A DNA stretch of 64,000 nt from Boswellia sacra. Taxonomy: Eukaryota > Streptophyta > Magnoliopsida > Sapindales > Burseraceae. The stretch spans positions 1 through 64,000 of the forward strand of contig SNVD02011421.1 of NCBI GenBank assembly GCA_013180625.2, written 5' to 3'. A program made the translations under genes and the position numbers. Below are positions 43,962-55,269 of this stretch, piece after piece. Below the pieces are notes generated by a model. The model was not told the origin of the DNA, searched no databases, and worked only from the letters and a program-made list of their open reading frames with translations. The first letter of the stretch is position 1. Each line of letters starts with the position of its first letter.

Positions 43962-45928
43962 TCTCTATCTGTTGGTTTGCTTCATTTCGTTTGCTTTTTC
44001 TTTATTGTGTTTATTTGAGTTTTTTTATGTCATTTCTTTTGAGTTTTTTTTTTTCAGGTTGTTTCTTTCACCCCAGGTACTATTATCTTATCTTGGCTTT
44101 TAGAGTGGTGGCTTAAAAAGTTCAAGTTCTCTTGAAACGCATTCTGGATTTCTTTAATCCATAATGGCTGAATAAGGAGGCTAACTTCTAAACTTTTTAG
44201 AACCATTCTAACTGACTTGTTTGTGTTTGTTGATTTGTTGGACTTTATTATTTTCTGAGTAAGTTTAGTTTTATGTAATTTTGAGTTGTTGTGTGTTTTT
44301 GTCTTTATCAGTTTTGATTCGAAAAAAAAAACATTGTGGAAAAACCTGAGAATGGCAGAATATGGGGTTTCCTTAACTCTTGAAACGCATTCTCTCTACA
44401 TAAATCTGTAGTTTATTTATTTCATGTTGTTTGAAGTGTCTTGTTTCTTGTTTTGTTCTTTCATAATAAAGGTATATAGGCTGGAAACCTAAAGTCTGCG
44501 GGCTACTGGTCCTAAGGATTGTTGAAATATACAATCTTGACTCAGGTGTAACAATGCCACGTACCTCTTTTCGTGCATTTTGTGTGTCGATGATAAGATA
44601 ATGATCGAATTAAGAATAACTCTTGGAAAATGATAAATGATGCATGGATCTGTGTGCTTGAAATGTTTATTAGTTTTCGCTTTTCTTTTGATCCCTTGCG
44701 CAACATTGAGCACTGAGCTATTATCACTGAGTTATTTGTTCACTTAGAGAAAGTTTATGTAATTTAAATGTTTCTTCATATTTCAATGAATTCTAGAACT
44801 TGTTTGATTGTCACTCAAGGCGAAATCCTAGACTGTGCAACATTGGGGAAATGATTTAGGCCATCTTTGGACCTTTTAGCCTTAATAGCCAACCTTGAAC
44901 TAAATTGATCCCTAGTTACCCCTTTGAAACCGCTGTAGCCTTTTTCTTTTGTTATCTCTACTAAAGTTTCCTACCTAAATGAATTTGGTCCAAACAGTTT
45001 TATCCCTCCTATGGAGCATGTAGATCATCACAATTAATTCTGAGCCTAATGTTCTGGTTTTGGGAAGTTAGAGGAGTTGGATGTGTCATGAGCAATGCTA
45101 GTGAGTTCTATTATGTTTGTAAAAAAAGAAAAAGAAAAAAAAAGACAATCTGTACTTATCGTCCACGTACTTACACATTGAGAACAATGTGTTGTTTAAG
45201 TGTGGGGGAGGGGAAGTGTAATAAAAAAAAAGAAGAAAAAAAAGAAGAAAAAAAAGAAAAAAAAAGAAGAAGAATAAGAGATCTATACCCTTAAGTGTTC
45301 TTAAAAAGAATGAAACAACAAAGTGTGGGGGTGTAGTTTTCTTTTGTTTTCTGCAAAAAAAAAAAAAGATTGAGTGTTCTAAATAAGTTTGGGGGAGTAA
45401 CCTGGTGAATTGAAATGAAGTTGTGTTATAGGGTTGAGCTCTACATAGTCTTGAATGATTTATGTGTTTGTGGGTGATTTGAGCCAAATTATTATCCTTT
45501 ATCATACCTTCACCCAAGCCAAACGTTACAAGCTTAATAAAGTCCTACTTGATCCTTGGTGTTGTGCATGTCTACATTAGTGGAGAGTGACTTGAAAAGC
45601 AAGCCTATGGAGTTCATTTATACACACATCTTCAATATTAAATATGATTCATTTTTATGCATAAACTCATCCGGGTTACAAGTGATTAGGTGAGAATGGC
45701 TCTACACACACACACTTGAGGAATTGAAGTGAAGCGAAACTAATCTTTGAGATAAAATTGTTGATCAAGTGCATTATTTTGAAGTTTTCCTTGGGTTATA
45801 ATTAAGTACAATCTTTGAGGCCTATTTGCAAGTTGAAGCATTTGTGTGTTTTAATTTTTCTTTGATTCTGTTTAGATTTAGTTTTGTTTTCATATTGTTG
45901 TAGTTGCTCGAGGACTAGCAAGTCTAAG
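43962..45928 (+). other. Long 3' noncoding region of element B
   Basis: About 2 kb without genes. It includes purine-rich low-complexity DNA at 45121-45275 and 45351-45368 and several GTGTGGGGG-type motifs. The long frames on both strands at 45049-45517 are products of the A/G-rich runs. The first 1.2 kb is shared with element A. Confidence 0.75.
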
Positions 45929-45940
45929 TGTGGGGGAATT
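45929..45940 (+). promoter_or_regulatory. Polypurine tract
   Basis: TGTGGGGGAATT directly before the 3' LTR, the position expected for priming plus-strand cDNA synthesis. Confidence 0.8.
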
Positions 45941-47353
45941 TGATAAGTGTCTATTTATATATCATTTTCATATCAATTCGTCCATGTTTCTTTGCTATAT
46001 TCCTTGGTATTTTTATGTTTTTGTGTGGTTTTGATTTTGTAGGAGTTTTGGAGCAACTTGCACAAAAATGGAGTAAAACCCTTCATTTTCACCTCTGCTA
46101 GTCAACCATCTTCTCGGATTTAATTGTATTGATATACAATGAACCCGATGACATATCATATACCGTTGAAAAGCTCTCGAAGTCTACTTTTTGGAGAAAT
46201 TTACGGTTTATGAATCCATTCAGTGTACCGAAAGTTGTAATCAAAACAGTGTGAGAAGTGTAGAAATGTAATTCCACACATCACTGTAGCATGTATAATA
46301 CGGGACACTGTAGCACGTTACTGTAGCAGAGTATTTAAACACATTTTAGGGTTTTATTTTCATAACTTGAAGAGGGGAGAACGTGGTGGAGGCTGCAGCT
46401 CTGGAATTCTTTCATCTCTTGGAGTTCTTGAAGGAGAAAGGAAGCTTGGAAAGAGGAAGAACTACAATCCAAAGAGAATTACATCAAATTTGCTAAGTTT
46501 TTCCCTTCCCTTTCATTTTCTGGAATGTCTCCATGTTGTATTGTATTTACCACGTTCTTAAACATGTGTAACTGAATCTGAATTGGTTGAGGGTGATTTC
46601 AAAGCCCCTGATATGGTTTTTGTGAGTTGATTGTGCAAGAAGTTGTTATCCAATTCTCTAATTGAAGTTGCTTGTATTTTCCCATATCTAATGCTTATGA
46701 TTGCTTGCTGATTGTATTTGGAATGGCCAACTGAATATAATCTGGTTGTTGTCTATTGCTAGAGTAGAAATCTTGATCCGTAATTGTCTTGAATTTCTAA
46801 TCCTTAGTAGCAAAATTGTGATCAGAGATTGCAATTGGAGAATACAACCTAAGTTAAATAATCCGAGCTTGTGTGTTTATTGCTTAGATCAACCTATCTT
46901 TCTTATCGTAATGCATCCATTGAATTAAACTTTAGAGAGCTTGTTCTAGGTTGTTTAATGGATAGAGATTAAATAAAGAGCCTGTTTTATTTAACAACAA
47001 AGTAAGGAAAGATTGGGATAACAGAGCTTGTTGTTATCTACGGTTGATAATTTCAATGGTGTAATTGGATGACAATTCTACAATTAATTCGCAAATCCAT
47101 ATCTTGTGGTAGAGAAGGATCCCTTAACCAGGTTTCTCTCATTGATTTTTCAATCTGTTTTAATTTGCATTGTGTTATTCTTTACTTGCATTAATATTTC
47201 ATCAAGTTAATCAATCAACAAAACCCCCCTCATTTAGTTTATTGTTGCTTTCGAATAACAAATTCAATTAGAATCAATCCTCGTGGGAACGATATCTTAC
47301 TCATCACTTTATTACTTGTGCGACTAGTATACTTGCTAGTTTCGAACGCATCA
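45941..47353 (+). mobile_element. 3' LTR of element B
   Basis: 1413 bp, TGATAAGTGTC to GAACGCATCA, close to the solo LTR at 15959-17369. It includes the three CTGTAGCA repeats before TATTTAAA. Confidence 0.93.
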
Positions 47354-47468
47354 AAAGCCTAAAACATTAACTGCAGGTGTGGTAGCTCGCCGTAAAATTT
47401 CAATTTTTACCGCATTTGTAAAGGCCCGTGGTAAATAGATGTAGTAAAAAATCTATTTTGTAGTAGTG
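47354..47468 (-). mobile_element. CACTA-like transposon end fragment
   Basis: On the minus strand it begins CACTACTACAAAATAG at 47468, the typical CACTA (En/Spm) terminal motif, followed by subterminal ACCACGGGCC and ATGCGGTAAAAATT blocks. It is cut on the left by the element B LTR and abuts the decayed Tat element on the right. The other end is not seen. Confidence 0.6.
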
Positions 47469-48658
47469 ACGGCATTGATCTTATAAGACTAAAAATAATG
47501 CCTCAACTTCTTCAAGAGCCACACTATGGCTAAACATGTCTTCTCCATGTAGCTATACTTCGTCTCGTATGGCAACAACTTCTTGCTAAGATAATAAATA
47601 GCATGTTCTAAGTGATTCTCATCTTCTTATGCTAGCATAGCACCGATGGCCTCCTCTTTAAGAGCCAAATAAATAATCAAATTTTTGTCAGGTCTCAGCG
47701 GTCTTAAGACTAGCAAATTTTGTAAGTACTTCTTAATCTTCTTAAATGCCTCTTGACACTTATCGTTTCACTCCATTGACTAGTCCTTCTTTAGAAGTCT
47801 GCAGATCAGTGCACAAATTGTTGTCAATATGGCAATGAACTGACTGATATATTAGATCTACCCAAGAAACCCTCGAACTTCTATTTTGATCTTGGGTGAT
47901 GGCATCTCCGTAATCTCCTTAACCTTGTTTGGATCCACCTTTACCCCCTTTTTGCTAACTACAAACCCCAACAGCTTCCCTGAGGTGACTTTAAAAACAC
48001 ACTTCTTCGGATTTAGCTGCAGCTTGTACTTCTTCACCCTTTCTAAGAATCTATCTAAAGCTTCAAAATGACCATCTCAAGTTTCATATTTTACCATCAT
48101 GTCGTCTACATAAACTTCTATCTCCTTATGCATCAAGTCATGAAATAGTGTCATTGCCATTCGTTGGTAGGTCACTCCTACATTCTTCAACCTGAAAGGC
48201 ATTACCTTATAACAGTAAGTTCTCCACCTAATAATAAAGGCCGTTTTCATCTTGTCTTCATTGGCCATCATTATCTAGTTGCACCTAGAAAACCCATCTC
48301 TAAAAGAAAACATTACACTGGTGGAGGTGCTGTCCACTAACACATCAATGTGAGGCAAAGGAAAGTCGTCCTGTGGTAAGATCTTGTTCAAATCTCAGTA
48401 ATCTACACACATTCAGACCCTTCCATCCTTCTTTGGCGTGGCACAATATTGGCTAACCATTCTGGATACTTCACCACATCTAGAAACTTGGCTTCAATTT
48501 GCTTGGAGATTTCTTCCTTGATCTTCTGAGCCTATTCCAGTCTCCACGTCCTCAACTTTTGCTTGACCGATTTGATGTGCAGATATGTTAGAATAATGTG
48601 CTCAGCAATACTTCTATCAATTCCAAGCATGTCATCATAGGACCAGGCGAAGACTTCT
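47469..48658 (-). pseudogene. RT and partial RNase H of the Tat-like element
   Basis: MKTAFIIRWRTYCYKVMPF, LKNVGVTYQRMAMTLFHD and EIEVYVDDMMVK (catalytic YVDD near 48101-48114) are in one frame (48077-48271). Downstream frames give LQLNPKKCVFKVTSGKLLGF and KLLPYETKYSYMEKTCLAIV with KLRHYF near 47490-47590, the RNase H start. Multiple stops. It is cut at 47468 before integrase. Confidence 0.82.
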
Positions 48659-50459
48659 TTATGTTTCTTTCATAATTTTTTGAATTTCTCTCTCTTCAAG
48701 AGTTGTATCATGTGCAATGCATATTTTCCTAGGTTTTTCAATTGTACCAAGATTAATGTCATGAATTTGAATGGTGTTGATATCAAATATGCTAGTAAAA
48801 TACAAATTATCATGCATAATGCCATTAGGATAGACATAAAACAAGTAAGCAAAATTATTCTTTATTGCATTGAGTTTTGAAACATATACAATGTCCTCTT
48901 CTTTAAAGAGGTTAGTAACAAATATATCCTTATAGTAGACATTATTGATCCCTTCTTTGGTAAAGGTAGTAAGGTCGACGGACAGATCTATTGGCAGTTC
49001 TGGAAACTTTTCTTCCTTGATCTTCATCTCCATGGTCACCTTTCTAGTGGATCCCTCTTGTTGCTCAAGCTTTGACTTTTCCCTTCTTTTGGCTCTCTCA
49101 ACCCTACTTGATCCTCTCTTTTCTTCAAAAGAGTTTATTTCTTCTTCCTCAGTTAAGCCTGACCCAATCATGTTAGTCATTGGTGAAGGTACCTGATTGT
49201 TGTTGGGTAGTGGTTTACTTCTTGTGTTGGGCTCTTCCAACTCTGGATCGGGAATCTGGCCCTTGTCTATCAAGTCTTGAATCTCATGGCAAAGACGAGT
49301 GCAATCATCGATCTTATGACCGGTCACTTGGTGAAATTCACACTTCTCGTCATGCCTCTAATTCCTTGGTAATGGATTTGGAAGCTCTCTTGGTGGCAAT
49401 GGCTATAAGATCCCTTTGGCTCTCAACCTTGCAAAGATCTTTGACAAAGGTCTACCCAAATGACTGAACTCCCTTTGTTAGGTGACTACTTTCACCTTAA
49501 CATGCTTTTTGCTAGACCCACTAGCTTGGTGATATTGATTCTAATTTCTTCTAGGGTAACTATTGTTGCTTCTTTTTTGCCTAGTCTCCAAATCTTCTAT
49601 TTGGATATCCGAATCATACAAGTCTTCAAAGATTTTGATTGGAATGCTTGTCAATCAATCACTGATGAAGGCATAGGCTTCATTGATCACTATACGGACC
49701 TTGTCCTTCTCCGCAGGCACCGTGGTTATCTTGGTAGCTTTAGCCTTTCTCCAAAGGACTAGGTACTCCAAAAAAGTCTTATTGGGCTTCTGGCGAGTAG
49801 TTTCCAAATCCCTCAAGGTTACCCCCAGTTGGTTCTTATGGTGGTACTGCTCTACAAACTTTCAAAAAGCTCCTTCCAATCTTCTCGGACTCTTTTAGGA
49901 AGATTATGGTACCATACTATCGTATCATCCTCTACGGATAGCATGAAGTACTTTAAGATATACTCATTTGACAAAGGAGTGGTGGCCATGAGAGCAGCAT
50001 ATTGTCTCAAGTGAGTTTTTGGGTTGTCCTCTTTATTGAACTTGGGCAAATCTAGCATACAAAACTTTGGTGTTAAATTACTATTTCTAAAGAGTAAGAT
50101 GTTGTCTAGGTCTTTGACCCCTTTCAGTCATTTCTTCTTTAAGAGGGATTGGACCTTTTCCATATCTTTGGTCAACTGCCTGACTGATTTGGGTTCATCT
50201 TGGTTGGTTGGGCCTTTCCCTCTATCTCTATCTTTACTAGTCTCACCATCACCATCATCTTCGAACGGCTGTTGGTTCATACAGATGGGCCCCTTTTGGA
50301 GTGCTTCAATAAGTTGGGCCATCTGTTTTTGGAGTGCAGTCATGTCAACTCTCAGTTAGACTATCTCTTGGTTGTTATTGTTAGATGTGGCCATTTCAAT
50401 GACTAGTTCCTCTTGTCTTGTTAAACGACCACCTTGTCTAACCCAAGCTATGATGGCTG
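48659..50459 (-). pseudogene. Gag region of the Tat-like element
   Basis: The 48659-49327 frame begins with GHKIDDCTRLCHEIQDLIDK, a HxxxxC Gag C-terminal motif of Tat elements. It continues into a Glu/Lys-rich and then a linker segment ending RKICIAHDTTLEEREIQKIM before RT. I see no protease D[ST]G motif. Upstream frames hold KFNKEDNPKTHLRQYAALMA and DTIVWYHNLPKRVREDWKEL (Gag core, 49852-50058) and MTALQKQMAQLIEALQKGPI (50128-50343). Confidence 0.75.
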
Positions 50460-51181
50460 CAAAACAAAAATGTTAATGTCATGCATGTATGCATGATACG
50501 CTGCATGCTCATACAAGGGCATAGACACACTTTTAACCTTCCAACCTTATTTCTCCCAAACGTGAGGTCGAGTCTCTTTTCCTAGGAATTTTGGCCTCAT
50601 TCCCAAGTCATTATCATGGGATGTACGAATGTGAGATTCTCTCACCAAATTCTAACATACAAGTTGATGTTGGATTCTCTATGATTATCATGACATGGCT
50701 TTTAAACATCATGATAACCTTAACTTGTGGCACATGCCCCTATTTTCTTCTTATAGGTGACTTGACATGTGGCATTCGTTCATGGTTTTATGAGGTTTGA
50801 GTTAGTGTTATTCTAATAATAGGGAATTTACTTCCATAGACATGTATTTCAACATGGGTTTTGGATATTCATCCTATTGAAAACTTCTAGATTTATCTAT
50901 ATGGGCTTGAGTCTCAAGGGTCCAATGGTCTGGGCTCCTTTGAATAAGAGATGTCCCCTTAGGCCAGTCTCTTTTTATACCAAATCTATGGTACGTGGTC
51001 AAAGGCAATAGCACCAATATGAGCCATCTAAAGGTTGAATGGAGCCAAAGACTTCTCATGCTAATGTCATATGACTAGTTTAGGTGGTTCGTCATTTGTT
51101 CAAAGTGTAGTGATAGAAGGACTCAAAATATAAACATGAAGTATTAGAATTTGGTATCGCAATCGAAATCAACTTCTTTTA
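50460..51181 (-). other. Leader between PBS and gag of the Tat-like element
   Basis: Noncoding; short frames on both strands lack signatures. Position between PBS and Gag start fits a 5' leader. Confidence 0.5.
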
Positions 51182-51199
51182 TCCCCAGTGGAGTCATCA
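51182..51199 (-). promoter_or_regulatory. Primer binding site of the Tat-like element (tRNA-Arg-like, degenerate)
   Basis: The minus strand reads TGATGACTCCACTGGGGA, close to the TGGCGACT..GGGGA type used by Tat/Ogre elements. It begins 3 bp inside the LTR boundary. Confidence 0.55.
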
Positions 51200-51202
51200 C
51201 TA

Positions 51203-53071
51203 TGAATGGGGCTTTCATCCTGCCAGAGCGTTTACGACCATGACACTATGTCAAAGCCTCTTTCGAGACTTAGGGGAGCACAAACGAGCCAAGGGCATAT
51301 ATGAAAAAATAGAGTCGCCACCCAATTATTCAATTGGGAATGAATAGGGGCAGTTTGATCTCTCGCTTTAGGACCTAAACTACGATCACCCCTTCAGAGA
51401 TAGGTTCAAGAAGTTAGGTATAGGTCATTCACCTCACTTGGATCAAAATTCGGCCTCCACTAGGGTATACCAAATAAAAATAGCTTATGTTTTTATACAG
51501 TCAACTTAAGGTTGCTCGTTTTATGCACACATTGTTCTTTTTATTTTCTTTAAGACATGTAAGGTGATATTCAATCAATGACAGTGGTATATTCAAATAG
51601 AGAAAGAGGGAGGAGATTGAAGTAATATTTCCTTCAAACATGGAGGATATGGGAGAGGATTACATTGCTCTTCAATAATAAAATAAATTATACTTCTAAA
51701 CACTTCAAAATATTGCATTCATTCCATTCATAGCATTCATTGCAATTCGATATAAACATTCAATTTGAGATTCGATAAATGGTGAATTCCTCACCATCAT
51801 ATGTGAGTCTATTTAACATTTATCAAGCCTCTTCAAGCACATTCATACATTCAAACATTATTATAAGTAATGGTCCCTCACCATCAATGTGACTCTACCA
51901 TCACTTCATGGCATCATATTTCTCAATATGGTATATTCTTACATTTATTCATATCAATCAACTAAAATACAAAGCCATAATTTAGAATTATGGCACTTCG
52001 ACCTATATTTGATATTTCTATCATGGCATTCTAGCCTATTGCTATTCTAGCATAATTCATATCAATTTATAGTGAATCATGGCATTTCTAGCCTAAGCAT
52101 AAAATTTCTAGCCTAATTCAATCAAGCAAAACTATTCTAGCTCAATCCAAGCATTTAAAAGGCAATTAAGGTAATTCATACGTATTCTATGCTATTTCCT
52201 AGCATACTTCAAAGCAATCATAAATTTTTCTACCATGATTCTAATCATATGTTCTTAAGAATGATTCTAGACATGTGCTTCTAAGCATGATTCCAATCAT
52301 TTGCAAAGAAAATAAATTCCTAATCATGATTCCAGTAAAGAAAGGAAAGTGGACTTACCTTGACATGCATTTACACGTCGCAAAACAAACAAAGGATTAA
52401 TAATTCATAAAACCCCTATAAATGCTTCTAAGCATCAAATAAATCCTAAATATGCTTATTCTAAGCATAAACAAACCTAATCATATTTATTCTAAAGTAA
52501 GAAAAATAAATAAGAAAAAAGGAGGGAGAAGAGAGAACTGCTCTAAAGATGAATGAGGAGGAGAGGGGTTTATACTGTTAAAGGGTGCAAGTGAAAAAGG
52601 AAAGAAAAATCAAATATGAAAGGTTCTAAACGATATTTTCCAATTATAAATGGACAACAGTCGGCCGACTATTGGAAGACCACTGGTCGACACTTTGACA
52701 GCCGATTGGTTATTTGCAGATAGCCGACTAGTTGTTGTCCACCAAATCTTTCAATTTTGCATTTTTTTAACACAGTCCCTTCTGACCTTGGTCCCTTTGA
52801 TCACACGTAACTCTTGAGTTCAACTCCGATTTACAATCCATAAAATTCTGTGAAAACTAGATATTTGTAGCTTCGCAACGATTTATCACTCATTACATAT
52901 TCGTCCTGGATTAATTTTTGTAAGTTTTTGAAGTTATGTGTCATTTTTCGAGACTCTTGGTCGATTTATTCTCACCTTTCTTCCTTTTGCTTCCAAGGGC
53001 ATTTTGTTCATTTTTATTGCTCGACATTCATCTTCACTTCATTTTGGAGACTCAAAAATCTAGTGTCTACA
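51203..53071 (-). mobile_element. 5' LTR of the Tat-like element
   Basis: About 1.87 kb, on the minus strand TGTAGACACTAG... to ...GCCCCATTCA. Contains repeated GCATTC/TCTAGCCTA-like segments at 51960-52150. Homologous to the diverged fragment at 18593-19600. Confidence 0.7.
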
Positions 53072-53099
53072 ATAGGTTAGTGCTTACCTGCTTCAAGAT

Positions 53100-53900
53100 A
53101 ACACATCTCAATTCTATCCCTCGAATGAGAAAAAGGAGCGTCCCAGGCTCCCGGACACATAAAACTGTTTATGTTTCCAACATTTGTTGCATAGACTCTG
53201 ACCATGTAAAATGAAGTGCTTAAGAATCTTCGTAACCAACTCCTGAGGAGCTCCTACCCTTCCTACACGAGTACTACTCTCTTCCCCCCTCTCCATTTCC
53301 TTAGGCATCTCCACTACCTCTAACTCCTTGGGCATCTCTTTTTTGCCTCCAACTACTCGAGCAAAACCCCCCCAACCAACCACCCCCCCTCTTTCCATGG
53401 TGATCAAACCCCTCGTCCAAGCTTTCTTTTTATTCTTAGTAGCAACAAAGTGATCCTTATTCATTAGTAGCCACAAGCAAATAATACCATCCTACAGTTT
53501 AGGGGAAAACCTTAATTGTATACATTAGTTGAATTTCTCTCGCCATGATGTCTCTTTGGAATTTTTCTACTAGAGGGCTTGCAACCCCATATTCGTATGC
53601 CATCCATCAGTAGATAACTCCATCAATGCCAGTTTAAACATTCTAAAAAACTAAGCAAACAAATGCTGTAAGGGAAGCCTAACTTCTATGAGAAATAATA
53701 AGGTGCGAAAGATAACTTCTCCTTGCCTAAGCTAGGGTGGACTAACACCTAGCTAAAGAACCCTAAATTTCACACTATCTCGAATTTTATACCTCTTAAA
53801 AAATTGCCTTACTCTCTCCTCAGTAACCCCACATCCCTAATTATTTATGCTGAGTCCTTTAAAGCGTGGGTCTACAGCATCCCCAAAAGGTACTAGGCTC
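53100..53900 (-). pseudogene. 'Gypsy-type transposon' domain gene, decayed
   Basis: Across several frames from 53900 down, segments such as FFKRYKIRDSVKFRVL, LFLIEVRLPLQHLF and KLALMELSTDGWHTNMG match the order in the plant transposon-associated domain (R-x-P..EAFFEAGLRLPLPPFL..LGVAPSQLTPNGWR). A Gly/Glu-rich frame follows at 53114-53476 (MERGGVVGWGGFARVVGG). Full of stops; no enzymatic role known. Confidence 0.45.
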
Positions 53901-55260
53901 TTGCCTTGCCTTCAAGAGGCACCTTGGCTACTTGAGCCCTATTTTCTAGAACTTATAGCCATGTTAGCAATGCCCTCATCAACCTCTAACTGCACACTAG
54001 GAAAAGTTAGTGGCCTAAAAGGAATGATGGCCACAAAATCTTAGTGGCCTAAAAGGAATGATAGCCACAAAATCAGATATAGCATTCCTACACTTAACAT
54101 CTACATCATTGTCACGTACATTATGCTTGTGTCTACATGCGCTCCACATACAAATGGCTAGAATAACCCTTCTGGGTCCTCCCAACCAACAGGCTCTCCC
54201 TCAACCTATAAGTCTTCTATAAACCCCTTGTATTATTTTTAAGTATTTGATCAGAAAATATTTGCCTAAAAAGGGTGACCTCTAAAAGCTCTTCAGGTTC
54301 AGAAATACTACTTGAGGAACTAGGTGAAGATTCACGGACTAGGAAAGGGTACCCTACTCATCTACCGAAAAACCTTGATCATCCACTTGACCTTTCCATT
54401 TCTCCATCACTGGCCACTCTCCAAGAAGCTTTACTTCCTGGCCACGACAATAAGAATCTTAACTACAGTAGAAATAGGTCCACACGGTAGACTTGCACCT
54501 AGCACAGATCAAAGCCTATTTGGCAATAAAGATTTCCAAGCCCTAGCACAAACACACAAGCAAGACAGGAATGTAGAAACCTAGAATCCATAATACACAA
54601 GATACATGAGACATGACAGACCGCGAGTCACACACCCTAAATCTCTTATAGAATGTCGTGGACTTACTTAACACAATAGACAACCACACAATGAATAACC
54701 TATATTTCGACACCTACACTTAACGATAAGGAGCACCACCTCTCATGCACAGAGACACATAACCAAGGTTATAGAAGAATAAAAAAAACACATGTAGCAA
54801 AAGAAAGTGACACCCAAGCAATTAATGCACAAATATTTAACCAAAACACTTGTAAAATCTCACATTGATCCTGAAATGAGTTAACAAACATTGTTGTTTG
54901 AAGAACGAGCATCATTGAAATATGATATCAGAATCTAGATGTTGAGCAAGAGAAATAAACTCAAGAAAACACAAGAAAAGGTGCAATGGAGAACTCTGAA
55001 TGCTAAAGCAAAGAGAGATGGAGCTTCGAATGTATGAATAGTCATACTATAGACATATGAAGAGATGGGAATAAATATAGAGTAGGTGAGCAAATTTTTG
55101 AAACTTGCTCGATGGATTTCAACCCTTCGTGTATGCCACACATGGCTATCTTGTTAGACCACCAAACTATTGCATCATCATGCCCATGTGGTGCCTACCT
55201 TTTACTTCCTTGGTCTAACATAGAACTATTTTCTCATTAATGTTGATCGCGTCAATTGCA
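53901..55260. other. Unassigned region
   Basis: Short frames only, none with recognised domains. A 42-bp block (TTAGTGGCCTAAAAGGAATG and following) is repeated directly at about 54008 and 54042. Probably transposon-derived debris. Confidence 0.4.
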
Positions 55261-55269
55261 CTACAAACC

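Larger units (their letters stand above)
35629..47353 (+). mobile_element. Element B: near-full-length LOG-carrying Ty3/gypsy (Athila-like), 11.7 kb
   Basis: Two LTRs in the same orientation, PBS next to the 5' LTR and polypurine tract next to the 3' LTR. Internal order is gag, protease, RT, RNase H, integrase, ORF X, G-box repeats, LOG gene, noncoding tail. RT-RNase H before integrase is the Ty3/gypsy order; no chromodomain is seen, and Gag/protease motifs are Athila-like. There is no target-site duplication (CTAAA on the left, AAAGC on the right) and the flanks belong to different elements, so the ends have been rearranged or recombined. Confidence 0.92.
47469..53071 (-). mobile_element. 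Tat/Ogre-like Ty3/gypsy element, 5' LTR to RNase H, truncated
   Basis: Reading leftwards: LTR 51203-53071, PBS 51182-51199, leader, gag, RT, start of RNase H, then truncation at the CACTA-like end. RT and the long LTR with an AGAGTCGCCACCC motif fit the Tat/Ogre group; lineage is inferred. Integrase and 3' LTR are missing. Confidence 0.8.

Noticed and set aside
45049..45517. Frames of 81 and 139 codons in the 3' noncoding region of element B
   Set aside because: Produced by A/G-rich low-complexity DNA next to the polypurine-like motifs.
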